Shown here one piece after another: positions 9,399 through 18,329 of a stretch of 64,000 bases of DNA. The notes beneath the pieces are model-generated. The model was not told where the DNA came from and ran no database searches. It was given only the letters and a program-made list of their open reading frames with translations. Source of the stretch: Leptospira terpstrae serovar Hualin str. LT 11-33 = ATCC 700639. Lineage in GTDB: Bacteria; Spirochaetota; Leptospiria; Leptospirales; Leptospiraceae. The position numbers were made by a program, and so were the translations under genes. Each line of letters begins with the position of its first letter. Within the stretch, counting starts at the first letter, position 1. Location of the stretch: positions 188,501 through 252,500 of the forward strand of contig NZ_AOGW02000018.1 of assembly GCF_000332495.1 (NCBI RefSeq), in the 5' to 3' direction.

Positions 9399-10316
9399 TT
9401 GACTAACACTTGGGGGAGAGTTACGCTCCCTCCAGTGTCTCCAAACCTGATCTTAGCCAAACAGATTGATCCGGTCGCATACTATCTGGATCTTCCTATC
9501 CACCCACCGTATGATGCGCGTGATGCGTTCGATGCCATACCTATGCAACTTTTACCTTTTGCAGAAGGATTGACTGTAGGTTGGAAAGTAAGTCCTATGC
9601 AGTTTGTCGATGGGCTTGGTCGGGACCTGAAGTTTGATTGTCCCAATATCGTTATCACTGGGGGACAAAATTTAGGGGGAACACCGGTTGTCCTCTACGT
9701 AGTCGCTGCTTTTTTTGATTCTAACAATCGCCTTTTGTCCAGCCAAACCTGCGAACACATCATCCAACCTTGGGAGAGTTATGATGTTCCTGGGCTTTGG
9801 AGTCGTTTCCCTTTTCCTATTGCAGAAATTGCGAGAGTCTCTGTCGGAATCACTGCTTACGGTTGGGAAGATCCGAGTCCCAAAGAAGCAATGGTACTTT
9901 CCAAACAAAAACGGAAAAACGAAACCAAATTCGAATGGAAACGGGAAGGGGGAGTGGTTGGATCCTATAGTTTCCAAAAATGGAACCCGGGAAAGGGTGA
10001 CCTCCTATTGGCCACAGAGCCTCTTACCAAAGAAAACCGAGTTCGGATTCGGTTGGAACGTAGACAAAGTGAAGGATTGACCTATCTGGCCTTAGTCCAG
10101 TCGCAATCCCCCAGACAAAGTACAAAAGCCTTCGATCATTTGATCCAATACGCCGTGTATGACAGGGAGGGACAACTTTGTCATGGAGGTTCTTGTATGG
10201 GAATGGGAAATCACGGGGATTTAGTCTCACTGGCTCCCATATTACCCGAAATTTTAGATTCCGACTCCTTGTATTTAGAACTTGTTGTTTGGGAAGGTCC
10301 TTCCGGATTGCTTTAA
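9399..10316 (+). CDS. Conserved-looking protein of unknown function between thrS and infC
   Basis: 305 residues with no signal peptide or membrane segment. I do not recognise a family. It contains a beta-rich middle (NIVITGGQNLGGTPVVLYVVAAFF, VSVGITAYGWEDPS) and a C-terminal QYAVYDREGQLCHGGSCMGMG segment. The frame opens at TTG 9399, inside a 12-nt palindrome (9389-9400); no convincing Shine-Dalgarno sequence is present, so the start is uncertain (next ATG 9543). It lies 13 nt after thrS and 90 nt before infC and is likely co-transcribed. Its insertion into an otherwise standard translation operon is unusual. Confidence 0.75.
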   Translation: MTNTWGRVTLPPVSPNLILAKQIDPVAYYLDLPIHPPYDARDAFDAIPMQLLPFAEGLTVGWKVSPMQFVDGLGRDLKFDCPNIVITGGQNLGGTPVVLYVVAAFFDSNNRLLSSQTCEHIIQPWESYDVPGLWSRFPFPIAEIARVSVGITAYGWEDPSPKEAMVLSKQKRKNETKFEWKREGGVVGSYSFQKWNPGKGDLLLATEPLTKENRVRIRLERRQSEGLTYLALVQSQSPRQSTKAFDHLIQYAVYDREGQLCHGGSCMGMGNHGDLVSLAPILPEILDSDSLYLELVVWEGPSGLL

Positions 10317-10406
10317 CCTCCAATACCCAGCATTTCGCAAAGAAATGTACTTGCTCGCCTGGATTTTGCACCGAAATTGGAAATTGAAAGAAATTTCGGA
10401 GACTGA

Positions 10407-10970
10407 ATGCAGAAACGGCCCAACCCTAGAGGGAACCCAAACCAAGATAAATTCGCCCACATCAGAATTAACGAACAAATTACCAATGTAGCATCGATTC
10501 GACTCGTCTCTGACGAAGGATCTGACATCGTTACTCTGGAAGAAGCTCTGAAGAGAGCTAAAGAAGCTAACCTTGATTTGGTGGAAGTCTCGGGTGACCA
10601 AGATGTTCACGTCTGTAAGTTGATCGACTTTGGAAAATACAAATTCGAACTTCTTAAAAAAACGAAAGAAGCGAAAAAGAAACAACACGTTGTCACGGTG
10701 AAAGAAATTAAAATCCGCCCGCGGATTGATAACCATGACTTCGAGATTAAGAAGCGTCATGCTTTAGAATTCTTGCAAAAGGGTGATAAGGTAAAAGTGA
10801 CTCTTCGATTCCGAGGCAGAGAGATGGTTCACTCTGAAATTGGAATGAATATTGTTAACCGGTTTGTCGAGGACCTAAAAGAGCATGCCTCTCCCGAAAA
10901 AATGCCGGTACACGACGGAAAGACGATAGTGGTCGTGATGAACCCAATTGGTGAAAAACCTAAAGGATAA
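10407..10970 (+). CDS. infC: Translation initiation factor IF-3
   Basis: Binds the 30S subunit and monitors start-codon selection. 187 residues with the two IF3 domains: N-terminal ([10 protein letters not shown], VDLxx-like [21 protein letters not shown]) and C-terminal ([32 protein letters not shown]). The start is a normal ATG with GGAG 5 nt upstream, unlike the AUU start used for autoregulation in enterobacteria. Followed after 8 nt by rpmI. Confidence 0.97.
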   Translation: MQKRPNPRGNPNQDKFAHIRINEQITNVASIRLVSDEGSDIVTLEEALKRAKEANLDLVEVSGDQDVHVCKLIDFGKYKFELLKKTKEAKKKQHVVTVKEIKIRPRIDNHDFEIKKRHALEFLQKGDKVKVTLRFRGREMVHSEIGMNIVNRFVEDLKEHASPEKMPVHDGKTIVVVMNPIGEKPKG

Positions 10971-10978
10971 AAACAACT

Positions 10979-11179
10979 ATGTATAAGCTGAAGACAAATA
11001 GGGCAGCAGCCAAACGTTTCAAGTTTACCAAGTCTGGTAAAATTAAACGTGGTTGTGCGTTCCGAAGACATATCTTAGAGAAAAAATCTCCTAAGATGAA
11101 ACACCAAAGCCGTGGAATGCACGTCATCCATGAAACCGATTATAACCGTGTAGAAAAACTTCTACCTTACGGAGGTTAA
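10979..11179 (+). CDS. rpmI: 50S ribosomal protein L35
   Basis: 66 residues, the usual length, highly basic, with the L35 pattern ([33 protein letters not shown]). It sits between infC and rplT, the standard operon position, with 3 nt before rplT. Confidence 0.97.
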   Translation: MYKLKTNRAAAKRFKFTKSGKIKRGCAFRRHILEKKSPKMKHQSRGMHVIHETDYNRVEKLLPYGG

Positions 11180-11182
11180 ACG

Positions 11183-11536
11183 ATGCCACGCGCAGTCAAC
11201 GGAACCATTCATAAAAATCGTAGAAAGAAAGTACTCGCTAAAGCTAAAGGTTTTAGGGGCGGACGTTCTAAACTTTTCAGAACAGCAAAATCTGCTGTAA
11301 TGAAAGCAGGTCAATGGGCATACCGTGACCGTAGAAAGAAAAAGTCCGAATTCCGCAAACTTTGGATTACGCGAATTAATGCCGCAGTGAGAGAAAATGG
11401 AATGTCTTATTCAAAATTCATCCATGCACTCAAAACACACGGAATCAACTTAGATCGTAAAACTTTGGCTGACCTTGCTTACAACCACAAAGAAGTATTC
11501 AACGCCATCGTTGAAAAAACCAAAGTCGCTAAGTAA
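11183..11536 (+). CDS. rplT: 50S ribosomal protein L20
   Basis: 117 residues, the usual length. Motifs [22 protein letters not shown] and [20 protein letters not shown] identify L20, an early 23S rRNA-binding assembly protein and, in other bacteria, the autoregulator of this operon. Starts ATG with GGAGG 5 nt upstream. Last gene of the translation cluster. Confidence 0.97.
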   Translation: MPRAVNGTIHKNRRKKVLAKAKGFRGGRSKLFRTAKSAVMKAGQWAYRDRRKKKSEFRKLWITRINAAVRENGMSYSKFIHALKTHGINLDRKTLADLAYNHKEVFNAIVEKTKVAK

Positions 11537-11553
11537 ATTAGTGCTTGATTGGA

Positions 11554-11581
11554 ATGGAATAGCTCGTCTATTCTATTCCAT
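11554..11581. other. Inverted repeat after rplT
   Basis: Nine-base perfect inverted repeat ATGGAATAG / CTATTCCAT with a 10-nt loop, 17 nt after the rplT stop and 12 nt before the next start. It has no T-run, so it is not a classic intrinsic terminator. It may be a processing or attenuation site separating the ribosomal protein genes from the division genes. Confidence 0.5.
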
Positions 11582-11593
11582 CGGATTGTTATC

Positions 11594-12232
11594 ATGTTAA
11601 AAATCGAAACCATTGAAGAGCTAGAAAGTAAAGTTGTTAAGGCATTGGAGTTAATCCAAGACCTAAGAACAGAAAACGCACGCCTGGAGACGGAAAACGA
11701 ATCCCTCCGCGCGGAAAATGACCAAATGAAGCTCGCAATGGAGGAGAAAGAGCGCGAACTAAAAACACTCCGCTCTCAACTCCAAGAAGCAAACGACGAG
11801 TTAAACCAACTTCGCGAAAGAGAAGGACTTTTGGAATCCAAGGTCCACCAACTCCTCGGTCGTTTGGATGGACTTCCTACCACAGGTAGTTCTGCTTCCA
11901 AAACACAACCAAGTTCTGATTCCTCTCCGGTAGAACCAGTCGCAGCAGCTGCCGCTGTTGCAGTTCCTAGTTTGGCAACTGATGAAGATGATGAAATCAT
12001 CTTACTCGATGAAGATGAATCAGAATTTCAAACTGAAGATATTTTAGAAAAGTCACCAGCACAAGCTTCCTTTGAAAAAGAAGAACTAGTGGTAGAACAG
12101 GAAGAAGATGTTCCTACCGTTGACATTGACGAAGATGATGACATCATCATTGACGATGACGACGAAGCAATCAGTGTCTTTGATGCTGACGACGACGATG
12201 ATTTTTTAATTATCGAAGACGATCCTAAGTAA
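11594..12232 (+). CDS. ZapB-like coiled-coil protein with very acidic tail
   Basis: From ATG 11594 the protein has 212 residues; a TTG at 11549 in the same frame lies inside the upstream hairpin and is less likely. Residues 1-85 are a continuous heptad coiled coil (ELESKVVKALELIQDLRTEN onward), like ZapB, the Z-ring accessory. Residues 90-135 are an Ala/Ser/Pro linker. Residues 136-212 are extremely acidic, with repeated D/E clusters around IIL, IIID and FLIIEDD. The next gene is zapA, whose product bridges FtsZ and ZapB in other bacteria, so a division role is a fair inference. Sequence similarity to ZapB is only coiled-coil level. Confidence 0.75.
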   Translation: MLKIETIEELESKVVKALELIQDLRTENARLETENESLRAENDQMKLAMEEKERELKTLRSQLQEANDELNQLREREGLLESKVHQLLGRLDGLPTTGSSASKTQPSSDSSPVEPVAAAAAVAVPSLATDEDDEIILLDEDESEFQTEDILEKSPAQASFEKEELVVEQEEDVPTVDIDEDDDIIIDDDDEAISVFDADDDDDFLIIEDDPK

Positions 12233-12237
12233 TTTTT

Positions 12238-12555
12238 ATGGCAGAGTCTGCCCCACAACCGCAAAAAATAACCAAACAAATCTTTGGTGAGACCTATACC
12301 ATTGTTGGTGAAGCTAGCTCAGGGTATATCTCTGAGGTGGCTGATTTTGTAGAACAGCGCCTTCTCGATCTAACCAAGGCACTTCCTACGGCATCCAAAA
12401 CTAAATTAGCAGTTTTATGTGCTTTAAACTTAGCGGACGAACTGTTCCAAATGAAGGAAGTTTCTGCCAAAGCCAATGAAATTCCTGAACTAGAAGAACG
12501 AACAAAGAAGATCATTTCTCTATTAGAAGAGGGGATCATTGGGGACAATTTTTGA
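12238..12555 (+). CDS. zapA: Cell division protein ZapA
   Basis: 105 residues, usual length. The N-terminal globular part (KQIFGETYTIVGEASSGYISEVADFVEQRL) and C-terminal helix (ALNLADELFQMKE) match ZapA, which crosslinks FtsZ protofilaments at midcell. It starts 5 nt after the ZapB-like gene and its TGA overlaps the TTG of the cyclo-ligase gene. The zapA-cyclo-ligase neighbourhood is also found in gamma-proteobacteria. Confidence 0.88.
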   Translation: MAESAPQPQKITKQIFGETYTIVGEASSGYISEVADFVEQRLLDLTKALPTASKTKLAVLCALNLADELFQMKEVSAKANEIPELEERTKKIISLLEEGIIGDNF

Positions 12556-13136
12556 ATCTAATTTCAAAAAAAGACGCTAGAGAAATTCTAAAAAAAAATC
12601 TTCCGAATTTACCAGAAAGGGAAGATCATGAAGCGGCCATTTTACGCAGGTTGTTTTCACTTTTACAAGGAAAAACAAAAATCATCACCTATTCTCCCGA
12701 TCTAATGTACGAGGTGGACGTCCTTCCTATCATTGAATCTTGTCCATTGCCTAGACCTACAAGTTTTATTGAAGCTAGGCATTCTGCGGAGTGGTACTTC
12801 CCTCGTATGGAAGAAGGAAAGAGGTTACGGTTTCTACGTCCTCGTTCCTTTGAAAAAAATGCGATGGGTCTTTTTGAGCCGATTGGAGATGAGGAGATCT
12901 CCGTAGAGGATGCAGAATTGATCCTTGTACCAGCTTTGGGCTTTCATGAAAAAGGCTTCCGATTGGGTCGCGGTGGCGGTTATTATGATCGCATATTAAA
13001 TTCAGAATCTCTCCAAAAGAAAACAGTGGGACTCAGTTTTTCTAAACTTTTTCCCGTCCCATTCCTTCCAGAAAGCCACGATATAAAAATAGGAAAAATG
13101 ATTACGGAAATCCAGATTCATTCGTTTTTAGATTGA
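12552..13136 (+). CDS. 5-formyltetrahydrofolate cyclo-ligase
   Basis: Converts 5-formyl-THF to 5,10-methenyl-THF using ATP. 194 residues, the family length. The C-terminal signature GFRLGRGGGYYDRIL is diagnostic, and VPALGFHEKGFRLG precedes it. Start is TTG 12552, overlapping the zapA TGA as TTGA. In E. coli the homologue is ygfA/fau, next to zapA and the 6S RNA gene ssrS. Confidence 0.92.
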   Translation: MNLISKKDAREILKKNLPNLPEREDHEAAILRRLFSLLQGKTKIITYSPDLMYEVDVLPIIESCPLPRPTSFIEARHSAEWYFPRMEEGKRLRFLRPRSFEKNAMGLFEPIGDEEISVEDAELILVPALGFHEKGFRLGRGGGYYDRILNSESLQKKTVGLSFSKLFPVPFLPESHDIKIGKMITEIQIHSFLD

Positions 13137-13151
13137 ATCCATGTAGGATTC
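13135..13151. other. Short inverted repeat before cheW
   Basis: GAATCC-ATGTA-GGATTC spans the stop codon of the cyclo-ligase gene, with a further GGATTC copy at 13157-13162. No T-run follows. It may be a weak attenuator between the folate gene and the chemotaxis operon; significance is uncertain. Confidence 0.3.
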
Positions 13152-13172
13152 TGACAGGATTCCAGGTAGCAT

Positions 13173-13676
13173 ATGGACCAAGAAACATTACTCACATCCC
13201 TGGCGGAAAAAACCAAAATGGAACAAGAGTCCGATCTGGGAGACTTGGAACAGTTCCTCACATTTACCATTGATAAAGAATTCTTTGGGATTCGATTACT
13301 TTTGGTTCATGAAATTTTAAAACCAGTTTTAATCACTCGGATTCCCAACGTAGATGATTACATTTTAGGTGTGATCAACCTTAGAGGAGAGATCATCCCC
13401 ATCGTGGATTTGAAAAAAAGATTCCATGGAACTGATTCAGAAATTTTTCCAATATCACGTATCATCGTTATTATGTTAGATGAAAAACGAATTGGGGTTC
13501 TTGTTGATGAAGTCAAACAAGTTGTTAAAATCCAAAAAGATTTTATTAGTTATACAACTGATGACTTGTCGTTAAACTATAGTAAGATGGTTGAATCAGT
13601 ATCAAGATACGAAGACCATTTGATTTTGAATTTGGATTTGGAACAAATTGTTGATTTTGTTTCATCCGCAAAGTAA
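13173..13676 (+). CDS. cheW: Chemotaxis adaptor CheW
   Basis: 167 residues, one CheW domain (about 25-160): FLTFTIDKEFFGIRL, ITRIPNVDDYILGVINLRG, EIIPIVDLKKRF, IGVLVDEVKQVV. It couples chemoreceptors to CheA. First gene of cheW-cheA-cheB-cheY; an 18-nt gap leads to cheA. Confidence 0.96.
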   Translation: MDQETLLTSLAEKTKMEQESDLGDLEQFLTFTIDKEFFGIRLLLVHEILKPVLITRIPNVDDYILGVINLRGEIIPIVDLKKRFHGTDSEIFPISRIIVIMLDEKRIGVLVDEVKQVVKIQKDFISYTTDDLSLNYSKMVESVSRYEDHLILNLDLEQIVDFVSSAK

Positions 13677-13694
13677 AGAGAAAGGGATACGACA

Positions 13695-16600
13695 TTGGCT
13701 GGAATTTTAGGCGAATACACAGAAGTTTTCCTGGAAGAATCTGAGGATCAAATTGAGGAATTAAATTCCAATTTGGTGAAACTCGAGAAAGACCATGAAA
13801 ACCCGGAAATCATCAATGATATCTTTCGTGCGGCACACTCTTTAAAAAGTTCTTCTGCTTTTGTTGGATTGTATAATTTATCCGATTTGTCTCACACGAT
13901 GGAAAACCTTCTCCAGAAAATTCGAGAAGGAAGTTTGGAAATCAACGTTAAGTTGGTGAATTTATTATTTGAATGTTTTGATCTCATTAAACAGGTAATC
14001 GAAGGTGTTGCCAATGGGGTAAAGGTTGAAACACCATTTACGGATATGATTAAAAAACTCCAGGACTATGAGGCAGCTCCGACGCAAACTGGTGTTAGTT
14101 CTAGCACTCCAAAGTCCAATACACAAGGAAAGTCTACCGAAAATTCTACTTCGTCCATCACTCTTACAGAGGAAGAAATTTCCGAAATTCGCCAGTCTTT
14201 AAAAGAAGATAGCGATCTTACTGCCTTTGTCGTAAATTTGAAGTTAAAAGACGATACTCCGATGCAGAACTTACGGTTACTCCTCATTTTGCAATCGGTC
14301 AAACAATCTGGTGGAATCATCAAATGTAATCCTTCCGAAGATGCCTTAGACAATGGCCAAGGAAGTTTTGCACTTTCCTTTGTAACTGTCACAAAGCTTA
14401 ACAAACACGAGTTGCATGTTCAGTGTAATATTGACATGGTGGATTCACTTTCTGTAGAAGAAATCAAACTTCCAGAAACAGAAATGGAAGCCCTTGAAAA
14501 AAGGTCTGAATCTTCTTCTGCACAAACGGCAAACCATCCTTTAGGCCAATCAGACTTAGAAGATAAACATTTATCTAAAGGTTCAGCTAACTTTGATAAA
14601 GCGGTTACTGATTCTAAGGTGGTGATGAGAACCATCAAAGTTTCTTCGGATAAACTTGACCAACTGATGAATAACGTTGGAGAACTTGTGATTACCAACT
14701 CTGGATTCCAAAAGATCTACGATGATTTGGTGGCACAGTTTGGTGAAGATTCACTTTTTAATGAACTCAAAGGCAAAATCGATCAAATCAATCGAATTTC
14801 CAAAGACTTACAAACTGGAATTATGAATATTCGAATGGTTCCGATTGGATCTGTATTCAACAGGTTCACAAGACTCATTCGTGATCTTTCTTTAGAAACG
14901 GGAAAACAAGTAAATCTTGTTTTACGTGGTGAAAACACAGAACTAGATAAAAAAGTAATCGATGCAATTGGGGAACCACTCATCCATCTCATTCGGAATT
15001 CGGTAGATCATGGAATTGAATCTCCTTCGGAAAGAAGGGCAGCAGGCAAACCGGAAGAAGGAACTGTTGAACTCAATGCTTACCAAGGTGGATCGAATAT
15101 CCTGGTAGAAATTCGTGACGATGGTAAGGGTTTAAACAAAGACAAAATTCTGAAAAAAGCAATCGAACGTGGGCTTGTGAATGAATCCGATGCACAAAAC
15201 CTTTCGGAGTCCGATATCTTCCAATTTATCTTTGCTCCTGGTTTTTCCACTGCCGATAAAATTTCTGATATTTCTGGACGTGGTGTGGGGATGAACGTAG
15301 TCAATAAACTCATAGAAGAGTTTAAGGGCAAAATCCTCATCCATTCCGAAGAAGGAAAGGGCTCTTCCTTTACTCTTTCTTTCCCACAAGCACTTGCGAT
15401 CATTCCATCTATCCTTGTAATTATGGAAGAGGAAGTGTATGCTTTCCCTCTATCAGAAGTTTCTGAAACGATCAAAGTCAATTTGGACCAAATCACAACT
15501 CTCGAAGGACACGAGATCATCAATTTACGCGGAGAAGTATTGCCGATCTACCGTTTGAACCGTATCCTTGGGCTTGCCGACAAACAAGAGATGGTGGAAG
15601 TCCCTGTTGTCATCGTGAATTACAAAACGAGAAAACTAGGATTCATGGTAGATGATCTGATCGGAAAACATGAAACCGTAATCAAATCTTTAGGTAAAAA
15701 CTTCAAAGACATCCAAGGGCTAACAGGTGCCACCATCATGGGTGATGGAACCATCATTCTTGTTTTGGACATTCCAGGCCTTGTGGAAATTGCGGCGGAC
15801 AAAGTAGATTGGACGGATCAGTTAGTTGCCGGTGAGATGATGAAACGGGCCTCAACCATTCGTTCTCTTGAGATGTCTGATTCTGAATTTATGTTCAAAT
15901 CCAATCATCCTACCAACCGTTATAATGCGAAGTTGATAGAATTACGTGCAAAAGACAAATCACGTGTTAAAAAAGATAAACATAAAATAGAAAAACATAT
16001 CATTGTTCCAAAAGAAGAGGTGTATGCAGAAGAACCTGCAACCAACCTCAAAATCACAACGGAAGTAATCAAAACAGAAACTGTTGTCAATGGTGACTCA
16101 AACGAGTCTTCTAATGCCTCTACAGCAACCCTAGTCATTGATCACAAAACAGATGAAATCCATCGTCTGGCAGATGTGGCAAAAATTGAAAATGTCAAGC
16201 TGACTGAAAGGGAACAAGCCGCAGAAATCATTAAAGGTTTTGTGGAACAAAAAGAAGAAAGATTAAATCAAGTGGCTGCATTGAATTCTGATGCAATCAA
16301 CGAGATCATGTCTTCTAAAGATATCAAAAAATTGGAAAACATTGTGAACACGGGTATGATGAATGCTGGTGTTGTTCTATCTCAGTTAGTTGGAAAAGAT
16401 GTAGAACTTTTTATTCCTGAAATCAAACTTACCGATCGTGAAGGATTAGCTAAAGAATTTCGATATTCAATGGATCAGTTTTTTGGAATGAAGATTCGAA
16501 TGACTGGAGATCTCAACGGAAATCTACTTATGATGTTTTCTGAAGAAAACGGATCTGAAATTGCAAAAGAACTTCTTGGATCTGAAGATGCAAAGTATGC

Positions 16601-16898
16601 TGAAGGTAGCCATCACAAACTATCTGAAGATATGGTTTCTGTATTATCGGAAATTTCCAATATTGTTTGTTCGAGTGTGATGAACTCTCTTTCTAATAAA
16701 TTAAAAAAAGAAATTTTGCCTTCGGTTCCAGAAATGATTACCGGAAGTTTTATGGATGTGATCGACATTGTAAAACCGGAACGGACAAAGTTTTTATCCA
16801 TGCATACAGAATTTAATCACCAAGGTAGTAACCTAATTGGTGTTTTGGTATTCTTACCTGATTTTGACGAACTGGTAGATTTAATTCATAAATCATGA
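13695..16898 (+). CDS. cheA: CheA histidine kinase fused to a CheC-like domain
   Basis: 1067 residues, far longer than a usual CheA (about 650-700). Order: P1 HPt (1-105, phospho-acceptor His48 in AAHSLKSS), P2-like (about 150-255), P3 dimerisation (about 308-370), P4 GHKL ATPase (N-box RNSVDHGIE near 433, DDGKGL, SGRGVGMNVV near 525), P5 CheW-like (565-700), a charged linker (700-865), then a C-terminal CheC/CheX-type domain (870-1067). That domain has two LxxI-N type helices (KLENIVNTGMMNAG and LSEISNIVCSSVMN), each followed by a Pro, the pattern of CheC CheY-P phosphatases. Start is TTG 13695, with AAAGGG upstream. The stop overlaps cheB as ATGA. Kinase and phosphatase of CheY in one chain is the inferred meaning. 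Confidence 0.93.
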   Translation: MAGILGEYTEVFLEESEDQIEELNSNLVKLEKDHENPEIINDIFRAAHSLKSSSAFVGLYNLSDLSHTMENLLQKIREGSLEINVKLVNLLFECFDLIKQVIEGVANGVKVETPFTDMIKKLQDYEAAPTQTGVSSSTPKSNTQGKSTENSTSSITLTEEEISEIRQSLKEDSDLTAFVVNLKLKDDTPMQNLRLLLILQSVKQSGGIIKCNPSEDALDNGQGSFALSFVTVTKLNKHELHVQCNIDMVDSLSVEEIKLPETEMEALEKRSESSSAQTANHPLGQSDLEDKHLSKGSANFDKAVTDSKVVMRTIKVSSDKLDQLMNNVGELVITNSGFQKIYDDLVAQFGEDSLFNELKGKIDQINRISKDLQTGIMNIRMVPIGSVFNRFTRLIRDLSLETGKQVNLVLRGENTELDKKVIDAIGEPLIHLIRNSVDHGIESPSERRAAGKPEEGTVELNAYQGGSNILVEIRDDGKGLNKDKILKKAIERGLVNESDAQNLSESDIFQFIFAPGFSTADKISDISGRGVGMNVVNKLIEEFKGKILIHSEEGKGSSFTLSFPQALAIIPSILVIMEEEVYAFPLSEVSETIKVNLDQITTLEGHEIINLRGEVLPIYRLNRILGLADKQEMVEVPVVIVNYKTRKLGFMVDDLIGKHETVIKSLGKNFKDIQGLTGATIMGDGTIILVLDIPGLVEIAADKVDWTDQLVAGEMMKRASTIRSLEMSDSEFMFKSNHPTNRYNAKLIELRAKDKSRVKKDKHKIEKHIIVPKEEVYAEEPATNLKITTEVIKTETVVNGDSNESSNASTATLVIDHKTDEIHRLADVAKIENVKLTEREQAAEIIKGFVEQKEERLNQVAALNSDAINEIMSSKDIKKLENIVNTGMMNAGVVLSQLVGKDVELFIPEIKLTDREGLAKEFRYSMDQFFGMKIRMTGDLNGNLLMMFSEENGSEIAKELLGSEDAKYAEGSHHKLSEDMVSVLSEISNIVCSSVMNSLSNKLKKEILPSVPEMITGSFMDVIDIVKPERTKFLSMHTEFNHQGSNLIGVLVFLPDFDELVDLIHKS

Positions 16899-17962
16899 AT
16901 AAAAAACCAACTGTTGCCATTATAGACGACTCACTTCTCGTGAGGAATATATTAAGTGATGCCCTCACCAAAAAGGATGAAGTGCAGGTGATTGCTACCG
17001 GTAAAACCGGAATGGATTGTATTGATTTAGCGGGTAAATTAAAACCAGACTTTATTGTTTTAGATATAGAGATGCCAATCATGGATGGTCTCACCGCATT
17101 GGCAGAAATTAAAAAATTAAAACTGCCAAGCCATGTGATCATGCTTTCTGTACTGACCCAACATGGTGCTGATGCAACGTTCAAAGCATTGGAACTAGGT
17201 GCAGTGGACTTCATTCCCAAGCCATCCAGTGGAAACCAGTTCTCACCGGAAGATATAGCTGCGGTTTTGTCCGCAAAAATCAAAGGATTTTCAGATTCTA
17301 AACTGCCTAGTATCGAAACTTTGGTTCGACCAGAGCGTACGGAACGCCAATTAAATAAAAGTTTTCAAAAACCAATCAAAGTAGAGGCTATCGGAATTGG
17401 GACCTCCACTGGAGGACCTAAAGCTTTGCAGACTGTTTTTGCAAGTATTCCCGAGGACTTTGCAAAACCAATCTTTGTGGTACAACATATGCCTGCAGGA
17501 TTTACGAAGGCATTTGCAGACAGATTGAATACCTTGTCTAAAATACAGGTGAAAGAAGCGGAAGATGGCGATCTTGTCCAATCGGGAACCGCTTACATTG
17601 CTCCCGGCGATTACCAAATGAAGGTGGTCACAAAGGGAAAGGATCATGTCATTGAACTCACCCACACAGGTCAGGTCAATGGGCACAGGCCTTCCATAGA
17701 AGTATTGTTTGATAGTCTGGTAGATGCTTACGGTGGAGACCACCTTTTATCCATGATCATGACTGGTATGGGAAAAGATGGGTCGCAAGCAATTGCCAAC
17801 ATTCACGCCAAGGGAGGTATTACTCTGGCGCAGAATGAAGCAACATCGGTAGTTTACGGAATGAACCGTGTTGCAGTGGAATTGGGAGGAATTGATTTTG
17901 TTCTTCCGGTGGATGAATTAGTACCAAAGATGATTGAATTATTAAAGTCGAGAGGGAATTAA
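16895..17962 (+). CDS. cheB: Chemotaxis response regulator protein-glutamate methylesterase CheB
   Basis: 355 residues. Receiver domain (1-125, Asp57 in VLDIEMP) and methylesterase domain (about 165-350) with catalytic Ser171 in GTSTGGP, His in QHMPAGF and Asp in MTGMGKDG. It removes receptor methyl groups when phosphorylated by CheA. ATG overlaps the cheA stop by 4 nt. No cheR lies in this window. Confidence 0.97.
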   Translation: MNKKPTVAIIDDSLLVRNILSDALTKKDEVQVIATGKTGMDCIDLAGKLKPDFIVLDIEMPIMDGLTALAEIKKLKLPSHVIMLSVLTQHGADATFKALELGAVDFIPKPSSGNQFSPEDIAAVLSAKIKGFSDSKLPSIETLVRPERTERQLNKSFQKPIKVEAIGIGTSTGGPKALQTVFASIPEDFAKPIFVVQHMPAGFTKAFADRLNTLSKIQVKEAEDGDLVQSGTAYIAPGDYQMKVVTKGKDHVIELTHTGQVNGHRPSIEVLFDSLVDAYGGDHLLSMIMTGMGKDGSQAIANIHAKGGITLAQNEATSVVYGMNRVAVELGGIDFVLPVDELVPKMIELLKSRGN

Positions 17963-17963
17963 C

Positions 17964-18326
17964 ATGGCAAGAATTTTGGTTGTAGATGATGCAAAATTCA
18001 TGAGAACGCTCGTAAAAGATGCGTTAGTTGGAGCAGGTCACGAGATCGTTGGTGAAGCAGAGAATGGTAATATTGCGGTGGAACAATACAAAAACCTCAA
18101 ACCAGATCTCGTCACAATGGACATTACCATGCGTGAAAAAGATGGGATTGAAGCAACAAAGGAAATTATCAAATTTGATGCTTCTGCCAAAATCATTATG
18201 GTAACTGCTCTTGGGCAAGAAGACTTACTGGCCAAAGCAATTAAGATGGGTGTAAAGGATTTTGTAGTAAAACCTTTCCCTCCAGAAAGATTGCAACAAG
18301 CAGCAGCAAAAGCACTGGGTCTATAA
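17964..18326 (+). CDS. cheY: Chemotaxis response regulator CheY
   Basis: 120 residues, a single receiver domain with the acidic pocket DD (8-9), phospho-acceptor Asp53 (TMDITM), Thr/Ala in VTALGQ and Lys in VVKPF. Phospho-CheY would bind the flagellar switch. It follows cheB by one base and scpA begins 3 nt later, so the chemotaxis genes run on into the scp genes. Confidence 0.95.
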   Translation: MARILVVDDAKFMRTLVKDALVGAGHEIVGEAENGNIAVEQYKNLKPDLVTMDITMREKDGIEATKEIIKFDASAKIIMVTALGQEDLLAKAIKMGVKDFVVKPFPPERLQQAAAKALGL

Positions 18327-18329
18327 ACC

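Noticed and set aside
9389..9400. AAGAAATTTCTT palindrome as operator
   Set aside because: AT-rich 12-nt palindromes are expected by chance in this genome, and no cognate regulator is adjacent.
12028..12279. Minus-strand frame rich in serine opposite the acidic coiled-coil gene
   Set aside because: The serine runs are the reverse complement of GAT/GAA acidic codons; no independent signal.
12540..12560. 6S RNA gene between zapA and cyclo-ligase
   Set aside because: The genes overlap by 4 nt; there is no room.
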